The translations under genes and the position numbers were made by a program. A DNA stretch of 64,000 nt from assembly GCA_022376465.1 (NCBI GenBank), contig JACDTU010000006.1, forward strand, positions 1 through 64,000, written 5' to 3'. Positions 37,070 through 47,509 of this stretch are shown piece by piece (the first letter of the stretch is position 1; each line of letters starts with the position of its first letter). Source of the DNA: Cubamyces lactineus (taxonomy: Eukaryota > Basidiomycota > Agaricomycetes > Polyporales > Polyporaceae). The notes under the pieces were generated by a model, which saw only the letters and a list, made by a program, of their open reading frames with translations, was not told the DNA's origin and searched no databases.

Positions 37070-37871
37070 TCCAAGCCAGACATAAATCTACTCTGGGATA
37101 CTTCGTCGCTAGAACCTCGACCGTGACACCATTCATACATAGTACGAGCATGACAGGATGGTCATTTTATGCGACTTGATGTCTGGCTATGAACTGCTGG
37201 ACAAGACGACAATACCTACTCACCTACTATCCGTACGCTCTGAAGTCACTCGGGATTCGAGACTGCCATGGGGATGGTCTGTTGAAGCGCTCGCGTAAGC
37301 GCGGCGTACGACTCACTTGCTCAAGATCTACTACAGCTATTTGGTCACTGCGATTATGACCCGGCCTCAGAGTTCTGAGTCTCTGTGCTGTGACGGGGGC
37401 CAGAAACCGTAAGAATTGCTGTTGTGGGCCTTCCGGATTCTTTCCAGTAACAGTGAGGACTAGCAAGGGATTTGGGAGGATAACTTGGGGTTCTGCATGA
37501 TACCCGGGAGTTCCCGTGCGAACTGGGCAGTGCCTCAGGTTCTCTCCTCCCAAGCTCCACAGGCGTACCAACTTCACTACTTCGATTCGACTCCGAGGTA
37601 GGTATGGAGTCAGTCGCTACGCGACCAAATACCTTTGTTCGCCGGCAGCTCCAACCTGCGGTCCTACTGGTAGCTCTCAAGCTTCGACTTGAAGTACTGA
37701 TCGCTGCCCCTGTACAGAATTCGACTAGGTGTTGAGCTGTCGAAAATGTCACCCTGGAAACACAAGAGGCGAGTGCTGCCAATGGCTTCAATAGCTTCTG
37801 AGTAGTGCCTTCACTGGTACTACTGTTTGATTGTGTGGCGCGGGATTGCTCATAGCGATCGCATTTGCAGA
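37070..37871. other. Intergenic
   Basis: No recognised gene between the transporter and the F-box gene. Minus-strand open frames at 37227-37791 show no family features. Confidence 0.4.
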
Positions 37872-39398
37872 ATGCGCTCTCGCCATCCGAAATTGTACGA
37901 GGATGTCCTGCTCGCGATCATGGACGTCTGCCCGCCAGCCACGATATCACGACTCATGCGGACATGTCGGATGCTGTATCGCGCGGGCCCCAAACGACTG
38001 CTCGCGGCGAGCCCCTATATTGGGGACTCCGAGTCCCCGAATGGATCAGACTGGTTCTTACGTTCATTCTGCCTATTCCTCCTGGCCGAGCGGTGCTCTC
38101 GCTTTCGTTATCTACCGCAACTGCAAATTGGTGTCACTTGGATCGCACACCGAGAGGTAGCAGACATGCTCCACGAATGCGTCTTGCGGATGTCCCACCT
38201 GGAGGTTCTTTCCTTCGTCACGGACTTGGACGCTCTTCTCGACTGCCACCCCGGCCTTGTGGACGCCTTCGCACGTCTTCCCAGGCTCAAGCATCTCAGC
38301 GTCGCCACGCGCGGCAAGGCCTGCTTCCCAATGCTGAGGAAAATGCGCTCGCGATTAGTCAGCGTGAGCCTCAGGCTTTGGCATGACAAGGACGACGACG
38401 ACCTCGACCCCCTCCCGGATATGAACCCCGTCACCCTCCTCATCCACTCGAAAGATACCCTTCAGCGTCTTCAATGCGACACATGGGACGCTTTCCGCGT
38501 CTTCGCAGGAAGCCCACAATATCTGGCCATGCGTCACCTCATGATCGACTGCGAGGCCCTCCCTGCGACAACGACTCTTGTCCGGGCTTATCCCAACCTC
38601 ACTCACCTCCAAATCAACTGGACGGATCTCGACTCTCTTACCGCGATGCCTCAGTATCTCGAGGCCCTCGAGCGAAAGCACCTTGAGAACGTCCAGGCAC
38701 AGAACCGCGCGGGCCGCTGGGCGGCGCTCGAAGAAGTCGAAGGCTCGCTGGAGGCGATATACGCCATGGGTCTCACCTGCAAGGTCGAGCGGCTCTTACC
38801 CCGTGGCGTGACGCAAGAAGCGGACCTCATTATGCTAGACAGGGTCGTCAATGTGATGTGTCCGACCCACCTGCAGCTATGGACATTGGCGGAGTATTTT
38901 GGAGAGGGCCCTTGCGACGTCCCGAGCATCTTGCAGAAGGCCGTTTCCATGAGGTTGAAGTCGCTCGATATCGACCTGGACTTCCAGCACAACGCTCACC
39001 CAGACACCCCCGTAGCGCAGTACCTGGTATGTCACATCAAGAAGGTGCCCACGGAATTCTTGTCTGACCTCTACTAGGCGTTCCTCATGGAGACTCTGCG
39101 GAACCTACCTGTGCTGGAGACAGTGCAAGTCAAGATATCGACCTCGCGGTTCATCGCTCGCAACAAGGACGACCCGACTAAGGTTTTCCCTAATGGAACA
39201 GCAGGGCAGTACCTTCGCGACTTCCCTCTAAAGGCCTTCGCAAGCGCGTTATTGAACATGATCCCTACTTTGCGAAGTATCAGTTTGAAGTTGACCGACG
39301 TCCGGAACCCGAAGGGGAATGGCGTGACGATCACCCGAGCGGGCGGAGATATCGACGCAGAGAGGATTGTTTCCGTGTCGAGAATCTGGGAATACTGA
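37872..39398 (+). CDS. F-box/LRR-like protein
   Basis: Two exons (37872-39026 and 39078-39398), 491 residues. The N-terminus MRSRHPKLYEDVLLAIMD... with ISRLMRTCRMLYRAG has the length and pattern of a basidiomycete F-box (L-P-x-D-V-L-type start, then helix pairs). The rest has leucine-rich spacing (LEVLSFVTDLDALL, LPRLKHLSVATRG, YPNLTHLQINWTDL, MRLKSLDIDLDF) as in substrate-receptor repeats. Such proteins bind Skp1 and direct ubiquitination; the family is strongly expanded in Agaricomycetes. The ATG at 37872 is chosen because the F-box starts directly after it. No defect is seen. Confidence 0.8.
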
Positions 39399-39877
39399 AG
39401 GCTGCATGTTCTGAGAACTTGGCCTAGCCACAAAGTTGTGATGCGATTACACGCCTCGACTTGGTCCTTACTGAAGTCAAGGTTTGCCAATGCGATATAC
39501 CATGGTCGTCGACGTTGACGTCCAACGGATGAGGCTGATCTACTCAAGCTGTACTAATTGCCTAAGCTTGAAAGCGTTCGGAGTTCGAATAAGACTAACG
39601 CCAGTATCTTAGAGACAGAGAGACCAACAATGCCGATAAGGATGCCGTATCCTATCTCATGCTTGTTTCTCCTCCACCACCTGCCTCGTCGAATCAACGT
39701 CTCTCTGGACTACTGCAACAGGGAGTGGCCTGCTCTCTAGCGCCCTCCGCCACAAACAAAGAGCGTCTTGCCGAGCCATGCCGAGTGTCTCAAGCCAATC
39801 ACCCCACGTTATAAAGTCTTGGACCCCGGAGACTCACCCTTCGGTCCCTCACCTGAGAGGGGCACCTCCGGGACAGC
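39399..39877. other. Intergenic, probable eroded repeat DNA
   Basis: No intact gene. The part next to 39878 may be an eroded extension of the LINE relic, but the frame is lost. Confidence 0.3.
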
Positions 39878-40273
39878 GTGATGGCGTCACAACCGCTCTC
39901 CGTACTACAACATCGCATGCTCAGTTCATGCCCCGCCGATAGCACTCTGACATTGAAGGCTGTGTGCACATGGAGAGGGTACCTCGCGCTCGACAGAAGA
40001 CGGCAGCGGCGGGCTATCACTCTGCTACTGTTTTCTGAGCACCCATTTGCAGTAGAATGTCTGCGCCATGCACCGGCGCCCCACCCCATCCCCCGTGAAT
40101 GGCGCGTCTGTCGCTTCTGCAGGAACCCCCGGGAGGTGGAAGACAAGACACATGCGCTGTTGGCCTGCCCGGCGCTGCCACTGCAGGCTCGCTGTGCGTC
40201 CTTCCTTCGTGATGCCTTTGCTCAACGGGATCCCTACGTAGGACTCGCGGGCTGGCCCGCCAACACACAGTAG
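39878..40273 (+). pseudogene. LINE (non-LTR retrotransposon) relic, C-terminal zinc-binding part
   Basis: About 130 residues with the pattern RRRQRRAITLLLFSEHPFAVECLR, REWRVCRFC and EDKTHALLACPALP. This resembles the cysteine/histidine-containing end of reverse-transcriptase proteins of basidiomycete LINEs, where RLCRFC...EDEVHALL-type sequence is common. No reverse transcriptase domain precedes it, so it is a 5'-truncated copy, the usual fate of LINE insertions. A long CT dinucleotide run follows 47 bp later. Confidence 0.6.
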
Positions 40274-40316
40274 GCGCCCGGGCAGCGCTTGCGTACGGCG
40301 GCCATACACAGATAGC

Positions 40317-40320
<4 letters not shown>

Positions 40321-40381
<61 letters not shown>
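40321..40381. repeat. (TC)n microsatellite, about 30 units
   Basis: Uninterrupted TC/CT dinucleotides over about 61 bp. On the minus strand this is a polypurine GA tract. Confidence 0.98.
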
Positions 40382-40383
<2 letters not shown>

Positions 40384-40948
40384 CTCACCAAAGTCAAGCG
40401 CTGGATGGATGCGAGCTGGAAGAAGCGGCTTTCCTGTTTGGGCACTTGGCACCGGCGTGCCAACTTTAAGCGCCAGGTACAGGTAGCACCCTCTTGTGAG
40501 GTGCCCGACGGGAAAGCTTTCTCCTCCCACGACTCTGAGCTCTTGCAACTCATACTTGTCCTAGGCTTCATTCTACTTCGCGATTTCTTGTCAGCTTGTT
40601 ATCACAATATATGGTCATAATGATCACTATTGCACACCGGCATTGTCATCGCCTCAGGCTCAGGCAAGCTCATATCGCTACCCCCTCCGCATTCATGATC
40701 AACTATCGCACGTTCCTACAGGCCTTCTGACAGCATGCACGATGCACCCATACTGCAGCAAGCAGTCACTCTGGAATGATGATTTGGATGGCGTTGTGTG
40801 TGCACTTTGGCAAATCCGCGTTAGGTACGTCTCGTCATTCCCTCCTCCCCTTCTCAGGTCGATACATTTCATGTCAGGTGGGCGTAAACAATGAGTGGGG
40901 GTTAATTCATTAAGGTGAAGCATCTAGTATATTCTATACAATTTTTGG
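40382..40948. other. Intergenic
   Basis: 3' flank of the alpha-kinase gene. No recognised gene or repeat. Confidence 0.4.
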
Positions 40949-43912
40949 TCAATTCGCGCCAGATGGCGGGAGTGCAGTAAGAGCTGACGGTTCATCAGCA
41001 GGTCCCTCTAATGCTTTGTTCCACTCCTTCACGCTCTCAGCGAGCTCCGCTGTGGTCGGCAGTCCAAAGTGCTTGCAGAAGGTGTTGCACTTATGGTCTT
41101 CAAGGAATGAGCTGTGCATTTCCGGAAGGTTGCCAGCGGCGAAGAGAGTCCCAGGTGCGAGTCGTCTACAAGTGAGGGCTGTCAGCTCAATTGGTCTACT
41201 CTTAATTGCTCACTCACGGATTAGTCACGATCTGAGGGTCGCTCAAGAGCCCTCCATATCCTTATGACAGCATCAGCACAAGCTTTACGCACAACGGTCA
41301 GTACATACCTTGATAGTCTGTTACAAATGCTAAGCCACGTGTCTTCCAGAACTGAAGATGTTGCGTGAAGACCAAGAACTTCGCCCTTTCAGTCTCCTTT
41401 TTGCTCCAGTACGTGATTGGTTTGGCGGAGTTGTTGTTGATATACTTGTACCATCGAATGCCACGGTCAGGTTGAGGAATATCCTCCTCGATGAGGTAAG
41501 AGTTTTGATCAGCGTCAGTGAGTGCGAGGGCAGCGTCGACGAAGCGGAGGTCTGGCACAACCATGAATTTCGTTCTCGGGTTGCTACACCCCTCAGCCAT
41601 CGCCTCGGCATCATACCCCAGGGCAATACCTCCTTCGACCTGGCCGACACCGCTCTCCTTGACATAGGCGTATGCCAAGTCAAGTAGCGCTCTCGCCCAT
41701 ACAAGACATTGTATCTCGCTCATCAGCAACTTCGCCTGCTGACTCCCTATGTGTGGAACACGACGTTCAGGTGCCAGCGGATCGGATGCGTACACAGCTT
41801 GCTTGGCGCATATCTTGACAACGGCGTGATCGTCGGCGCCTTCAGATCTGCTGTCCCAGAGCGGTTCATCGGTGGCCAGCCTACCGAACAAGGCACGCTT
41901 GAACGTGCCTTGTTCAATGCTTTTGCGTGACACGTCAAGGAGGAGTCGTCCGGAGGTCGGCGGGCCGAGGTAGTCCAATCCAGCGATAGCACTAGAGGTG
42001 TTGGCAAGATTGTCGACGCTCTGGAAGTGCAATACACGGCGCACATGCACTGTAGTAGCAGTGGTTTTGACTGTATGCTATGATGTGAGTCCAACGCTAT
42101 TTGGATGCTTAGCCTGTTCGCTCACATAGATCCGCCACACTTGCGCGTGTGGGCATCTGCTGCTTGAGTAGGGCAAAATGGAGGAGGTCTGCATCAACAC
42201 CGCTCTTTTGTGTGGATTGGGTTTGAGCCTTGGCAAGTGAGCCCATTGCCATTGAAGGGCCGGCAGCGGCGGCAGGGACAGACAGAGGTCTTGAGCTATT
42301 TGTGCTCGCTAAGCGCTCGTCTGCGTCCATACGCTATTGCTACGTCTTCATAATTGTGACTACAGCAGGTAAATGCGGACGTACCATGGCTTTTGCTGAC
42401 TTGTGTTTGTCAATGTCGGGGCCATAGGGGGCGTCTAGTGGACGTTTCAATTCGGAACGAACTACGAAGGCTGATGGCGCAGAGATAGTGTTCCGCGCAA
42501 TAGGCATTGCTTGACTCTCCTTATCACATTAATCATGGTATCATCAGCACACCAATCAAGCAGGACATCAGCAGGACAAATGTAACATACCTTGACGGAG
42601 TCAGCAAGAGAGGACGGGGCCTGCTGGATCACGTGATTCTCTTGTAGGCGCGCCTCAATCTCGCGGGCCTCTTGAGCATGAAGGTACGCCTCAAATTCTC
42701 TCCAGATGTGGGTGGGAACATGCAGGTAGACTTGTGTGCCCTTGCCAGGATCGAAACGTTTACCTATCCCTGGCTTCTTCTCCTTCCAGAATATGCCAGC
42801 GAGGACGTCTCTATCAATAGGTTCTCCTGGCTCGATCTTAGCCCAAGAGTGGTTGCGTAGGATGAGAGCGTCAAAGGGAAGGGAGAACCCTTGAGCGTAA
42901 CGATCCCAGCCTGGCTTCAGATATTTCCAAGCGAGGTCCTTGAGAGCCGCAGCCCCAATGTGAGCATCCACGCCTTGGATGGTTTCGGTGACGTCCTGGG
43001 TTTCAACAACGTCACTCTAAGGTCGACACTCCGACAGGTAGGTCTTGCTTACTGCAATTGGCTGAGGCTTTTGATTTTTCTTTTGAGGTTGCAACATAAG
43101 CCAGAAAGATATCACGATTTCTTCCCCAGCCGTGCCAGCATACGCTGTCTTGACTGCCTGGTTGCGCTTGTCTTGATAAAGAAGGTGGTTTACGTTGTAG
43201 CCTGGGCCCAGCTTGGGAGGCAACGTGAAAGATGCGGCACCTTCTCTATCGTCAGTGTTTGTTTATCCTAAAACTATTCTTCACGCACCATGTGCCATCG
43301 CGTATACTGGGGCTCCAATAACGGCACCACGTCCAGGGAGAGAAACTACAGGTCCCTGTATATGTTGTCCAGGGACACCGACACTTGAATCAGGCAAGCT
43401 GGGGATAATTCCCTGACCAAGAGCTTGAATGCGGTTTGCAGGCAGCTCTAGACAGCGATCATCAGTTACGCACATAGGGTGATTACACGCAAAAGCCTTG
43501 CCGTACCACCACGTTGTCCCTGAGCCACCAACTTTTGCACTGGACCACGAGCTTGATTTGGACGGACTCCTGGCTGAGCGGCTGTACACGAATCGTGAGC
43601 ACATCTTATTCGTAGCTCATGGGATTGTTACAACATACCGTAAGTCAACGGCACCTTTGCAATCCCACTACCTGAAGCCGTCGCCTTTGCCGAATAGTAC
43701 TGCCAGCATTGCAGACACACAGATCGACCTTCTCCCTGCTTGTTGCCTATCACATAGTAGAGCTGGGTCCCCGGAGGAAAATGTCGCTGTGCGCATGCAG
43801 GGCGTTCACATGAGACAACTGCTGCCGATGTACTGTCTAGAGTGAAGTCGATTCCGCCAGGAGCGGGGTTCCCCTTATCATGAGGACCACCAGGCAGGTT
43901 CCCTGATGCCAT
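40949..43912 (-). CDS. Alpha-kinase (MHCK/EF2K-type) with N-terminal zinc motif
   Basis: Multi-exon minus-strand gene. Exon 1 (43912-43639) begins MASGNLPGG and has a cysteine motif (CERPACAQRHF... VCLQC) like a small zinc finger. A Gln/Gly-rich region follows (RIQALGQGIIPSLPD), then NVNHLLYQDKRNQAVK and WKYLKPGWDRYAQGFSLPFD. The kinase domain has LLLDVSRKSIEQGTFKRALFG, EIQCLVWARALLDLAY, FMVVPDLRFVDAALAL, YLIEEDIPQPDRGIRWYKY, NNNSAKPI and FTQHLQFWKTRGLAFVTDYQG. It ends in GGLLSDPQIVTNP and the zinc-binding end HKCNTFCKHFGL; stop at 40949. These are hallmarks of the alpha-kinase fold, an atypical Ser/Thr kinase class expanded in Agaricomycetes. One intron (after ACG near 43500) has a GC donor. 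All exons join in frame when the exon at about 42520 starts at GAGAGTC. Confidence 0.85.
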
Positions 43913-44253
43913 CTCAGGAAGAATCAGGACACCAAGAGCGAGGGAGGGGAATGGCGACAAGCGAGCAACCGCATACAGTGCGCAACCTTCCTTGAGGCCA
44001 ATATTAAAATATTTATTATCTTAAAATTAGGTTCAAAGGTGTAACACGCAGTTCCGCGCCTCAGCCTCTCTCCCTCCTGAAGGCTTGGATACTAAACACT
44101 TTGTTTTCTTTTCCAATGTTGTTATATGGTACTCACACACTCATTTTCTCAAAGATAGTCTTCCATTTGGTTTTATAGTCCTCTCTGTACGAGGTCAAAG
44201 TGCCTCCGCCGCGATAGCGCGCACTATAAACCTTTGAAGCCACTGACGGTGCC

Positions 44254-44261
44254 TATATAAA
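44254..44261 (+). promoter_or_regulatory. TATA-like box before the minisatellite and integrase gene
   Basis: TATATAAA at about 44254 points towards the integrase-core gene. A second CTATAAAC lies about 30 bp upstream. If used, the minisatellite lies in the 5' leader of that transcript. Confidence 0.35.
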
Positions 44262-44330
44262 GACATCTCGCGTGCGCGCCATCAATGGTGCGCCGCCCAT
44301 ATTCCTTTTGCATTCCCTCGATGCTTTCCT

Positions 44331-44508
44331 TGTCATTCGCTCTCCCATTCGCTCTCCCATTCGCTCTCCCATTCGCTCTCCCATTCGCTCTCCCATTCGC
44401 TCTCCCATTCGCTCTCCCATTCGCTCTCCCATTCGCTCTCCCATTCGCTCTCCCATTCGCTCTCCCATTCGCTCTCCCATTCGCTCTCCCATTCGCTCTC
44501 CCAAACGC
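44331..44508. repeat. 12-bp minisatellite, unit TCTCCCATTCGC, about 14 copies
   Basis: Thirteen exact units run head-to-tail from 44341 to 44496, with degenerate units at both ends. Because the unit is 12 bp and free of stop codons, all six reading frames stay open through the array (repeating SPIR or LPFA on plus, GERM or WESE on minus). It lies between divergent genes, the alpha-kinase and the integrase-core gene. Confidence 0.97.
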
Positions 44509-44566
44509 TGAGCACTCTTTTGTTTAAAACTTCCACACCCCGCTCGTGCCCGTAACCTTGCATCCA

Positions 44567-46484
44567 ATGCCCAAGAACCAACACAAGCCTTTGCGTGAGT
44601 GGCAGCATTTGATTGGCCTCTAGACGTGGAGCATAGAGATACTTAAACCGGATGTAGCACCAGAGGAAGTTGTTCGGCCATGGCTCGAGCTTTATTGGGA
44701 CCTTGGCATGAATGACAAGGTCATTGCAGAGAACATACGGGACCACATTGATTGTGATACTTATGGAATAAGGTACACCATATCCAAAGACGTAATGACT
44801 TGCTGCAGTTGATATAAATCTTGCACTATAGCCAGCGATCAGTTCGGAGATTGCGGGATCGTTGGGGACTGCGAGGTGTGCGCAGTCAAAAGCATACTCT
44901 GGAAACAATACATGCCAAGGTTCAAGAGATACGACAACGCTTTCCCACGATGGGGGCTAGAAGCATGGTGGTTCATCTTCGACAAAACTATGGGATACGC
45001 GTGCCAGAGTCAGTTTTATATAGCCATGTAGCCCTTCCAGAGAAGCTGACTATATGTTACCTCCACCATCCTAAACCGTTCTAGAGCTCTCCTTTTGCAG
45101 TACTTCCACATCGTTGAGCCTGCTTCTGTAGCCAAGCGTAAGGGTCGTCGTTTCAAGCGCAAACAGTACTGGACAGCTGGCGTCAATGACGTCTGGTGCT
45201 TTGACCAGCATGACAAGTGGCTACGCTTTGGCTTGTTCTTCCATCTAGGCTTTGAGCCTTGTGCTGGGCAGATCCTCTACATCAAGGTCTGGTGGACGAA
45301 CCATAATCCATGGCTTATCACCAGCTATTATCTGCAAGCTGCTCGCCGCATTGGTGGTCAGGCCCTTGTGTCCACGCTGTGATATCACTGACGTCTCTGT
45401 CTCTCATACATACAGGTGTACCCCTTGTCACGCAAAGTGACCCAGGTTCCGAGAACTTCGGCATCGCGAATTGTCATACCGAGATTCGCCACCACTTGGA
45501 TCCAAGCTTACGTGATACTTTGCAACATCGTTGGATGCGGAACAAGACCAATATCAAGCCAGAGATCGTGTGGTCACTCTTTCGCAGAGGATGGAGCCCT
45601 GGCTTTGAGACCATTCTTGATGAGGGCCGACTCAATGGATTGTATGACGTCAATGAACCGTTAGAGCGGTGCGTATCTTTATTCTATGTATCAATCTTTT
45701 TCTCTAACTCTTCATTCACGCAGGCTGGTCTTTCTTTGGGTCATGGTTCCGTGGCTTCAACGTGAAGTGGACACTTGGGTTCATCAGTTCAACAACAGTG
45801 CTCGCAGAGCCGACAAGAATAAGGTTCTGCCGCAAGGTATTCCCAGCCTTATTGCTGCGAAGCCAGACAGGTTTGGTGTGCTAGACTTCAAGGTACGTGA
45901 TTACTGTCGTGACAGTATCTCAAAGTGAATGATTATCATGTACTGACTTGCGGACTATCCAGGTCAGCGTGCCGGATGATCTATTTGATCATGTTCAGCA
46001 GCGCTGGGCCCCTCCAGATCATTCTGTTTTTCAGCTTGTGCCCCAAGATTTCGACGCATTGGCTCAACGTGTATATGTGGCGATGGGATCCCCTATCGTA
46101 ACTTCTGCTACGGCCTGGGATGTATATGTTGCTCTCTTGGGTGCCCTCCGTCGCCTTCCAGAACTTCCAGACCTCTCTGATGCCTTGGCAACATGGGATG
46201 CGGCTGCTGAGGAAGAGGTGGAGTTGCTGGCTGGGTTACGCAATCTAAGGCATGGTGAGGAGGCGCCAGTTGCTGAAGGACTTTGCTATCTAGGCGGCCT
46301 TGATGCTCCTTCTCTTCCAAATCCAACCCAAGGAAGCTCGGACGATGGCCCAGTCAGAAGTCGCGATATACGCCTCATTGCTGAGCTTACTGACTTTGAG
46401 GATGATGATCATGATGAAAATGGCGAGGATGGTACAGCGGGTGGGCCAGATGGACAACACTTGTATGCTGTATTTTCTGATTAG
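44567..46484 (+). CDS. Integrase-core (DDE-type) protein, intron-containing, possibly domesticated
   Basis: ATG 44567 (MPKNQHKPLREWQ) starts a frame interrupted by TAG at 44621-44623 unless a 31-nt GTGAGT...CTAG segment is spliced out. Later exons are clean: SVRRLRDRWGLRG and FPTMGARSMVVHLRQNYGI (DNA-binding N-terminal part), then an RNase H-like integrase core with WCFDQHDKWLRFGLFFHLG, VTQSDPGSENFGIANCHTE and HRWMRNKTNIKPEIVW. RLVFLWVMVPWLQREVDTW, NNSARRADKNKVLPQG and a long acidic tail complete it, to the stop at 46484. Five or six GT-AG introns keep frame. The Asp residues in DQHD and QSDPG and a downstream Glu fit a DDE triad. Proteins of this kind are common single genes in Agaricomycetes and derive from transposases or retroelement integrases. 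No terminal repeats surround it. Confidence 0.8.
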
Positions 46485-46514
46485 GCTGGCACTTCTAATG
46501 CTATGTAATGTATG

Positions 46515-46693
46515 TGTTACGCTCCGTGCTGTAACCCCGAAGTCCGATCCCCAAACCCTCGTACTCCGCTCCTTACTCCGCGTTACGTACTCCGTTCCTC
46601 CGTACTCCGTTCTTCCGTACCCCGTACCCCTGACTCCGTTCTCCGTACTCCGCACTTCGTACTCCGTACTTCGGACTTCCCCCGACCCCATGA
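46515..46693 (+). mobile_element. LTR family 2, truncated copy A
   Basis: Starts TGTTACGCTCC and is nearly identical to the first 180 bp of LTR B (50267) and LTR C (56439). It then breaks off after CCCCATGA. It contains a run of degenerate CCGTACTCCG units. It begins 31 bp after the integrase-core gene stop. Confidence 0.75.
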
Positions 46694-47487
46694 GCACCCT
46701 CGCCCTGCTCCTCCTCCTCCTCACCGGACTTGCCCCACGCGGACTTGTCCAACCCCGACCCATTCTCCTCCTCCTCCCAGTCCGACCCAGCTACCCCCGC
46801 CCGCTCCAGCGCATCCGCGATCGCGTCCTCCTTGTCCTGCGAGGTGATCTCCAGGATCTCCCACAGCATAGTACCGAACTCCGTTGCGAGTTCGGACTTG
46901 ACCGCGTCGCGGACGGCCTCGCCGATGGCGGACTTCAACTCCTTCCGCACGATCTTGGCGATCGCGTCGCCAAGACCCCGGACTTCCTCCCGCATCATCT
47001 CCTCCCGCTGCTCCTCCTCGTCGACCAGCAGGTCGATGACCCGCCCCGCGGTGCGCCGGTTGCGCTGCACCGCGACGAGCAAGTGCTCGAGGAGCTCTCG
47101 GTCGGAGAGCTTCTCCGGGTCGTCGGACCACCGGAGGTCGGACTTCCCAACCTCCGGAAGTCCGGAGCTGGCGGACATGCGAGGGCCCGTTGACGAGCCC
47201 GCGATGCTCGGGCCTCGGGCTACTACCGTCCGCGCTGGGGGGTTAACTCCGGGTGGTGCTACAAATGACCACCGGACGTCACCTGGTTGGAGCGGCTTCT
47301 CCGCCGCCTTCTCCACCGTCTTCTCCTTCTCCTTCCCCTTGCCCTTCTCCGCCCGCACCTTCTCCGAACTCCAAACTCCGGTGGGCGCGGGGGTCTCCAA
47401 CCCGTCGTCAACGACGACGACGGCGGCGGACTTGACCTTCTTGTGTTGAGGGCTCGGGGCCTCCTCCTTGCGCGCGATGATGCGCAT
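46573..47487 (-). CDS. C-terminal part of a retroelement-associated protein (coiled coil), frame runs into LTR A
   Basis: An open frame of about 304 residues starting MRIIARKEEAPSPQHKK. It has a basic start, a charged low-complexity region (EKGKGKEKEKTVEK) and a long helix-forming stretch (ELLEHLLVAVQRNRR, VIDLLVDEEEQREEMMREE, AIGEAVRDAVKSELA) likely to form a coiled coil. The end is acidic. The last 40 residues are coded by the ACGGAGT-type repeats of LTR A and are probably not native. Its codon style matches the gene at 49430-50056, and the two may be parts of one older gene split by the TGCGAA-rich segment; this is inference. Confidence 0.5.
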   Translation of the reverse strand: MRIIARKEEAPSPQHKKVKSAAVVVVDDGLETPAPTGVWSSEKVRAEKGKGKEKEKTVEKAAEKPLQPGDVRWSFVAPPGVNPPARTVVARGPSIAGSSTGPRMSASSGLPEVGKSDLRWSDDPEKLSDRELLEHLLVAVQRNRRTAGRVIDLLVDEEEQREEMMREEVRGLGDAIAKIVRKELKSAIGEAVRDAVKSELATEFGTMLWEILEITSQDKEDAIADALERAGVAGSDWEEEENGSGLDKSAWGKSGEEEEEQGEGAHGVGGSPKYGVRSAEYGERSQGYGVRKNGVRRNGVRNAE

Positions 47488-47509
47488 GTTGCCTGCCTAG
47501 GCTCAGAAG

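Noticed and set aside
41878..41920. Short inverted repeat AAGGCACG...CGTGCCTTG as a transposon end
   Set aside because: It lies inside a well-supported alpha-kinase exon and codes for conserved-looking residues.
44331..44508. CRISPR-like array or antifreeze-type repeat protein
   Set aside because: Units are contiguous with no spacers, the genome is fungal, and the long repeat ORFs exist in every frame merely because the unit is a stop-free 12-mer.
46721..47449. Plus-strand Ser/Pro-rich protein
   Set aside because: Antisense to the acidic coiled-coil frame at 46573-47487; no splice or start context.
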